Positions 58,322 to 64,000 of a DNA stretch of 64,000 nt are shown here, piece after piece; positions within the stretch are counted from its first letter, which is position 1, and every line of letters starts with the position of its first letter. Below the pieces are notes generated by a model that worked only from the letters and a program-made list of their open reading frames with translations, was not told the origin of the DNA and did not search any database. A program made the translations under genes and the position numbers. Source of the DNA: Phascolarctos cinereus (Eukaryota; Chordata; Mammalia; Diprotodontia; Phascolarctidae). The stretch is from contig NW_018343984.1 in assembly GCF_002099425.1 (NCBI RefSeq), positions 17,491,501-17,555,500 on the forward strand. Reading direction: 5' to 3'.

Positions 58322-58930
58322 CAAAAATTTAACATTATATTAGATATATGAGGTGAGTATAAAGAAGCAGAGAATGGAAGAGAGCATGGGGGGGACTAAC
58401 TGCCCTTGACAATAACAGAAGAGTGGAAGCAGGGGAAAGTTCGGGGACAAGAGATAATGAGTTCTGCTTTAGATGTAATTTGAGAATTTGAGGAAATCCA
58501 AGATGTCCAAGATGTCCAAGATGTGAGGAGAGGGACGAGGGCTGGATTTATAGATCTGGGAATCAACTCCACAGAGATGAAAACTGAGCCCCCAGCACCT
58601 CACCAAGTAAGACAGCATAGAATGAAAAGAGAAGACAGTCCAAGGAGAGAGCCTTGGGGGACACTTAGGGTCAGGAAAAACTACATGGATAATGAAGAAT
58701 CACTGAGAAGGAGCATACCTGACCAAGGGAACCAGAAAAGAGTAGTGTCACAAAAACCTAAAGAGAAAAAGGTATCAAGGAGAAGCCCAAAAGGTTACAG
58801 AGATCTCAAGAAGGATGAGGATAGAGACAAGAAGCCAGATTGCAGAAGATTTAGAATTGTGAGAGGAGAGGAACTGGAGGTAGTGAGTCCAGATGACTTT
58901 CTCAATAGCTGAGATGACAAGGTGGAAAGA

Positions 58931-59660
58931 AATGGACATGGGACAATAGCACAGATTGTTGAATCAAATGATAAGGTGTTTTAGTTTTTTTTTTAACCCT
59001 TTTAACCTAAATAAAGGTCAGAATTGAAAATTAAATGGAAATAGCTAAACCAACTTTCCTTTTGAGTTGATATAGAATGGAAAATGCAAGAAAAAACAGG
59101 CTAGAACTTAAGAATCTGAGAGAAGAAACTCAATTGTCCAGCTCATAGCTTGATCTTTGTCTATACCAAGAAACTCGTGGTTGCCATAAAAAGTAGCTAA
59201 TGTCAAAGCACAGCCATTATGAAGCACAATAAAACAAATTCATAACATGTTAAGCCCCTCCATGAAGCACTGATCTTACTCCACAAGACTCCTCAAAGGT
59301 CCTGATGAGATGGAGCTCCAGTCACTCCATTTCACATCCCTAACACAAGGGGTTTTTTTTCCCCATTACTTTAATTCTAGGAAACTCTACAGAACCTGAG
59401 ATTGGTTACAAAGTCTTTTCACTACTAGCTTTTAGTGTGAATTCCAAGGCCAAGTCAGTTACATGTTCTCCATATGACTGATAAGAGACAATACATTTGC
59501 ACCATCCTGCTTCAAGTATCCTTGCTGGATGAAATGAAATGCTAACACCAAGAAAATGTTCATTCTTTATCTCATTTATCTTAGTGGTGCCATGCTCAGA
59601 TAGAAAGGGATCTTGCTGGCTGCACTGACTTAGAAAACTACCAATGCACATTAGACATGC
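58931..59660. other. GTF2B intron 2 next to exon 2, unassigned
   Basis: No repeat or coding content recognised. Confidence 0.4.
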
Positions 59661-59663
59661 ACT

Positions 59664-59737
59664 ATATTTTTATTTAGTTCGTTAAACATTTCCCGATTAC
59701 ATTTTAAGCTGGTCTGGGCCTCTCTTTGACACCTCTG
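59664..59737 (-). repeat. Non-autonomous hAT transposon, terminal part
   Basis: On + it reads acatttcccgattacatttt and ends tttgacacctctg, the inverted terminus (CAGAGGTGTCAAA on -). Same family as 60277-60431 and 7502-7616. Confidence 0.7.
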
Positions 59738-59804
59738 CTCTCCATCATAGGAATAATTATTTTTACACACTGTCTTCATAAGAACCTCAGGAAACACCAC
59801 TCAC

Positions 59805-59911
59805 CAACAACCAGGCCGCACTCAGGGCAGATCATGTCCCCAGCTCGGTAGTCTTCCACCAAAATAGCATCTGGATGGTTTGGACACGTAACTCTTGGAA
59901 GTACATCCAAT
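59805..59911 (-). CDS. GTF2B: GTF2B exon 2, zinc ribbon
   Basis: Supplies the last base of Arg6, then residues 7-41 and the first base of Gly42. The zinc ribbon is complete: Cys15-x2-His18 (CPNH) and Cys34-x2-Cys37 (CPEC). It docks on the polymerase II dock domain and recruits the enzyme. The acceptor is aatttag above 59911 and the donor gtgagt below 59805. Val9 replaces the Ala I recall in human. The split Arg codon (AG|A) predicts that exon 1 ends in AG after ATG and four codons. Confidence 0.97.
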
Positions 59912-60276
59912 CTAAATTAAAAAGAAAAGAGTTTTATATTGATCTTCAACCAACCAATCGCATTTGTTTTGCAAAAAAGGATAAAGTATTCAAATGGGAG
60001 GCTTTTGAATACTCTTCTACTATCACAGACACAGCTTACTTTATAACTTATATGTACCTTCTAACTTATTAGTAACAAAAACACTAATCGCACTACATTT
60101 CCTTATCATCTTTTGTACTAAAAAGTAGAAAACAAAGCTTATTTTCTACTAGGGCCATCTTGGTCTGTTAACACTTAAGATTTAGAACAATAATCCCAAA
60201 TTCTTAAAATACTTTTTAAAAGATATGTCAAAAAGGAAGATCATTTATTTTTAAAATGTAGACAAACTGCCTAGAC

Positions 60277-60431
60277 CAGAAGTCTCAAAGGCACAGTGTA
60301 CCCACCAGATCAAAATGTAACTGAGAAATATAAAAATACAATAAAACATAGACTACATTACAAATATGCAGTCAGCAAGGATGCTTAGTATGGTTTAGTG
60401 GCCCCTATTTCTATTTAATCTCACACGCCTG
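60277..60431 (+). mobile_element. Non-autonomous hAT transposon, both ends, 155 bp
   Basis: Starts CAGAAGTCTCA and ends TCACACGCCTG, imperfect inverted termini of the hAT type. It is flanked by gcctagac (60269-60276) and gtctagac (60432-60439), an 8-bp duplication with one difference. Internal text includes aaaatacaataaaacataga and gtttagtggcccctatttct. No transposase. Confidence 0.82.
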
Positions 60432-60564
60432 GTCTAGACCAGTGTCTCCCAAGTAGGGGCCACAGGAAGTCAGAACAGACCCATAAAGTGCATAACTAAT
60501 GGTATGCTGGTGAGGTGTCATATCCCCATTCTCCCTGATAGCCAATCACACACCTACCTTAGTA

Positions 60565-61145
60565 CATCATCCCCCTACCACTCTTCCAATTCATTCCCTC
60601 CTTCCCCTTTCCCCCACCAGCATACTTAGTCCTCCCCACCCCAGATCCCCAATTGAGCAAAGTCTTACTAATTGGCCTCCTGGCCTCAAGTCCCCACTCT
60701 AATTCATCTTCCACACCTGCCAAAGTGATTTTCCCGAACTGCAGATCTGACCATGTCAACACTTCGGGGGCTCCCTCTCCCTCCCCAAACTCTAGCAGCT
60801 AGATGATGCAATGGATATAGAGTTGGGCCTGGAGTCTCATCTGTAAAAAGATGTTGAAAATAACAGCACCTACCTCATAGAATTGTGAGAATCAAAGGAG
60901 ATAATACTTATAAAGCCCTCAGCACAGTGCCTGGTACATAGCAGGCTTATAACTGCTTAATTCCTTCTTTCCTTCCTCTGTTAACTTGTTCACTGCAAGA
61001 CCAAATACAAGCCAATCTCTTTGACAGTTAAGGTCCTTCACAACCCTGTACCAACTCATCTTTCCAGCCTTATTACCATTGACTCCCGTCCCTACACTCT
61101 ACAGTTCATCAAAACAGGCCTTTTTCCTACTTCACACTCAGACAA
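60565..61145 (+). repeat. L2 LINE 3' half split by a CORE-SINE
   Basis: L2 text: gccaaagtgattttcccgaa, ctgcagatctgaccatgtca before the SINE, then ttcacaaccctgtaccaact and catctttccagccttattac after it. The SINE (about 60795-60980, +) has agcagctagatgatgcaatg and an L2-like tail gcacagtgcctggtacatag. Confidence 0.78.
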
Positions 61146-62265
61146 AAATCCAACTAAAATACATGAACATGAACAAAGAGGAAGTTATGATGTGATACCA
61201 TCCACTAATCAAAAAACACAAGTAAAGAATAGACGTAAATAACATTCTGTTTAGCTGAAATCATACCTTTTACTAGTTTTTGCACTAGTAAATATCAATG
61301 GAAAAAATTACTCCTGCTGAAACATTAAATCCAGACAGAAATTCACATTGCTTTCACTGAAAAATACTGATTAGTAACAGAAACAGTTTTGTATCATTAA
61401 AATGTAAAATATCATTTATTTCATTATAATTTGTATTTTGTGTGATTTATAAGGTACACAGCACATTAACACAGTAGCATATATAATCTATACATAAACA
61501 AATATTGAGGATACATTTTCAAAACTTTCTTGTTAATAAGAGTAATCAAAAAAGTTTGGAGATCATTGGTTTATAGTACAAATATTGCTTTACATAAACC
61601 GGACTTCCTGAAGGTTGTGATGATTATTAACCAGAACTACAAAAAAACTACACGTTGTGTAAAGTTATATTTAGGCAACTGAACTGGATTAATTCAGAGA
61701 CTAATTATCCAGTTGTGGGTTTTCCAAGTAATCTGGTTTCACTTTCTGCCAACTGGTTGATTCCCTTGTTGTCAAAAAAAAAGAAAAGCTCTACTCTGTT
61801 AATTTTGGTACTTGTTACTTACTCTAGTAATGTTGCTTATGTGTAATCAAATATTTGTGTACACACTAGTTGCTGGTTAAAGTTGAACCTTTTAGCCTTA
61901 AGATTTGTTAAAGGCAGAACATGAATCAGTTAAATCAGAAAGGCATAAGCATTCATCATGTTTTAAAAGCTGCCTTCCTCACCCTCTTAAGATCCAATTA
62001 ATATTGTCTCACTTATCACTTCTATTCCATTCATAAATCCACTTTAGGACAGATATAAAAAATGTTTCCTCAACAATCAATATCCCATTGAATGAAAAAC
62101 TCCCATAATCCAATTCTTAGGGCTAATGCTAAGTATCCTGGTTCTCCAAGTACGTTATTTGAGGTAACTAAAGATTTTCACAGGCTATAGCATCAAGTAG
62201 CTTGACTATTATAGGTCTGGTTTCAGGATTTTTATTCTCAAAGAATGGACATACCAACTCAGGTT
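61146..62265. other. GTF2B intron 1, unassigned stretch
   Basis: AT-rich intronic sequence, nothing recognisable. Confidence 0.4.
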
Positions 62266-62269
62266 AAAG

Positions 62270-62460
62270 CTTAACAGAGGAGCAGTTAAATTTTCAAAGT
62301 TTCATAGACCTTTCACTGGAAGGTGAACTAGAGGATCATTTAGTCAGACATCTTAACTTACAGATGAGGAAACTGAGGTCTGGTGAGGCTTAGTAACTTG
62401 ACTGAGATTTCTTGACTCCCACATCATTGCTCTCTGCACTATATCATAATGCAATTTTGC
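62270..62460 (-). repeat. MIR3-type CORE-SINE
   Basis: Contains gaactagaggatcatttagt, tcttaacttacagatgagga and aactgaggtctggtgaggct, with the inverted head after it. Confidence 0.65.
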
Positions 62461-62784
62461 ATCGATATGATAACATATAAAGATGATTCCAATTATTCCT
62501 GCAAAACTTAAATTTCCTTGAGGTATACTATTAAGCTTTCTACTCCATTCTCTTCCCTTACCACCAATAAAACATGAAAATCTCCCTGACCTATAAATAC
62601 CTAAAACGAACATGAAAGCATTAAAAAAAAAAAAAACAATTACACCACCATCAAAAGATATTGGAGAAGGAAGAAGATGAAGGGAGAAAGAGAATCCAAG
62701 ATAGAGGATTCTACGGTAAAGGGAAACAGGAAGCAAATGGCCCCTCTAAAGCTAATTACAAACTCTGTTTTGGGTTCCAGGCTG

Positions 62785-62855
62785 TATCCAACTCCATGAA
62801 GGCAGGGCCTATGTCTTATCTAAACTCTTTAAAAGTGCATAGCACAGGCTTCTAC
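62785..62855 (+). repeat. L2 LINE 3' tail fragment
   Basis: Contains aactccatgaaggcagggcc, tatgtcttatctaaactctt and agtgcatagcacagg. Confidence 0.5.
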
Positions 62856-63519
62856 TCATCGCCGAAGTTGAATGTGAAAATATAACTTTCTTTTTTTGAC
62901 GGGGACCATAGCTCTTTCAAAAACTCAACAGCTTAAAGAAGTAACATTAACAGATTAGGGTTTCCCAGTCTTTCCTTGTAGCTCCTTTCTTTGATGAAGG
63001 TACTAATTCAGGAGAAATCGATTAGGAGAAGAAAAGAAAAAGTCCTTAATCCACAAACTGCAAACACAGCCCTGAATAGTGATTTAACACATTCTCTGAT
63101 TCGCAGGGCAATCCCTAGCATATTCCAACATATTTTCAACAAATTTCTGCCCTAAATATCATTGATGATTATGAAATATATTTAAATATCTATGGTCAAG
63201 AGATTTTTTTTAATTAAGTGCTGAGTGGCCGTGTGAACAACTGAAACTCTGCAATAGGGAAGGCGCTAAAGGCATTAGGCAGATTGGACTGTCAAGTGCT
63301 TCCCTCCACACCCTCAACCTAACAGCCACACCCACTTCGATGATGAAAGTAGTGGTCACCCAAAGCATCCTCGGCAGACTGTAAACAAAGGCGTCGGGGC
63401 CACCCAAATTACTGCCATCCGGGCCAGCAATCAGGCAGCCAGATGATGGTTCTCCAATCGTTTATCCAGGTCAGCGCTCGGGAAGGGCCCGAGAGCTTCC
63501 AGAAGTAGTTTCATTGGGA

Positions 63520-64000
63520 ACGCTCAGAATTAGAGGCCACCCTGGAGATGCAGGAGGCTGCCGGACAGACCCCACGGGGGTGCACGGGGTACATGGGCAC
63601 AGTGTCATGACGGCGGGAGGAAAGCTACGAGTAGGTGTGTCTCCCAGTGGGAAAGTCAACAGCCGCATGACTCAGTTTCGACTTCGGGTAAGAGGCCCTA
63701 AGAACATCTTCCCGGGAAGGGAGGGTTGGCTGTGGTCTGCACCCACCCGAGAGACCCGCGCCCTGGTGCAAGGGCAGCCGGCCCGGAGGAAGGTCCCCTA
63801 CCCCCACCGAGGGACTTCCCCAAATCGCCCCAACAGATTTTTGGCAGAAAGATTTGTTTTCAGAGGCCGAAGGCGAAGCCGCCCCGGCGGCCTGGGCTGA
63901 GCCCGGGACGGAGGCCGGGGCGACAGAAAGAGGAAGCGCCGGAGGAAAGCCCCGGGGCGGGGGAACAGAAAGAAGCCCCCGCGACCCCCCGAAAGCGCCT
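63520..64000. promoter_or_regulatory. GTF2B: CpG island edge, GTF2B promoter-proximal
   Basis: CpG dinucleotides, rare elsewhere outside the CG-rich dinucleotide tracts, become dense here: about 12 in the last 100 bases. The region is GC-rich with CCGGGG-type motifs. It is the 5' part of intron 1 of GTF2B and should continue over exon 1 and the promoter beyond the window. A TGACTCA (AP-1 consensus) lies at 63668-63674; its use is unknown. The 128-codon frame at 63514-63900 is a by-product of GC-rich composition. Confidence 0.75.

Larger units (their letters stand above)
57340..58930 (-). repeat. L2 LINE with a local inverted duplication
   Basis: Starts with an inverted tail (gtcagtcagcaagcactgat). 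L2 body text begins about 57740 (aaggtcttctgcagaagaga, atgtcatatttgatcgagga, gaaaactgagcccccagcac) and continues to about 58930. Between the two lies an inverted copy of the tail itself. A SINE interrupts at 58171-58321. Confidence 0.8.
27000..64000 (-). other. GTF2B: GTF2B transcription unit (exon 1 outside window)
   Basis: Six in-phase exons on the - strand encode residues 7-316 of general transcription factor IIB. TFIIB bridges TBP-DNA and RNA polymerase II, sets the start site and helps open the promoter. Together with about six residues in exon 1 this gives exactly 316 residues, the human length. Introns: 6, 2.43 kb; 5, 1.24 kb; 4, 136 bp; 3, 4.24 kb; 2, 23.6 kb; 1, more than 4.1 kb. All visible donors are GT and acceptors AG. 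Compared with human from memory, the encoded differences are A9V, S81T, C223G and T302A. Exon 1 (M-A-S-T-S-R) is not visible and should lie a short way right of 64000. Confidence 0.97.

Noticed and set aside
58523-58912. 129-codon charged frame
   Set aside because: It is the antisense frame of an L2 ORF2 remnant. Similar antisense frames occur in the other L2 copies.
63514-63900. 128-codon frame in the CpG island
   Set aside because: Arg/Gly/Pro-rich translation typical of GC-rich islands, in intron 1 of GTF2B on the opposite strand. No evidence of a separate transcript.
63300-64000. Search for GTF2B exon 1 (M-A-S-T-S-R then a donor) inside the window
   Set aside because: No ATG with the expected codons followed by AG and GT is present on the - strand. 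The exon must lie beyond the right edge.

Overview
The window is mammalian nuclear DNA, and almost certainly marsupial. It has vertebrate multi-exon genes with GT-AG introns. It is also dense in repeats: L2, CR1/L3, MIR-type CORE-SINEs, an L1/half-L1 lineage, and a tRNA-derived SINE whose head (gggcagctaggtggcgcag) is a hallmark of marsupial genomes. The A-tailed SINE copies and their clean target duplications suggest an australidelphian (Australian-type) marsupial, but the species cannot be fixed from sequence alone.

Only two genes are supported. At the left edge (64-438, + strand) lie the last two coding exons of PKN2 (protein kinase N2/PRK2), followed by a 3' UTR of about 2.4 kb. From about 27.0 kb to the right edge, on the - strand, lies GTF2B (transcription factor IIB). 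Exons 2 to 7 encode 310 of 316 residues with every splice junction in phase. Exon 1 (about six residues) lies just beyond the right edge, where a CpG island begins. The two genes are tail to tail, as I recall for human chromosome 1p22, with a repeat-filled gap of about 24 kb between them.

Layout: 1-2.9 kb, PKN2 end; 2.9-27.0 kb, intergenic fossils of L2, CR1/L3, L1 and half-L1 with SINEs nested in them; 27.0-36.2 kb, GTF2B 3' UTR and exons 7 to 3; 36.2-59.8 kb, the very long intron 2, mostly L2, CR1/L3, MIR, hAT remnants and CA repeats; 59.8-64.0 kb, exon 2, part of intron 1 and the CpG island.

The genes do unrelated jobs: a Rho-regulated AGC kinase, and a core RNA polymerase II initiation factor. 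I found no new gene system. The less ordinary items are structural: a half-L1 element with both ends and a 15-bp target duplication inside an L2; a 310-bp inverted L2 duplication able to form a hairpin; three unusually long alternating purine-pyrimidine tracts in intron 2; and miniature hAT remnants with recognisable target duplications.
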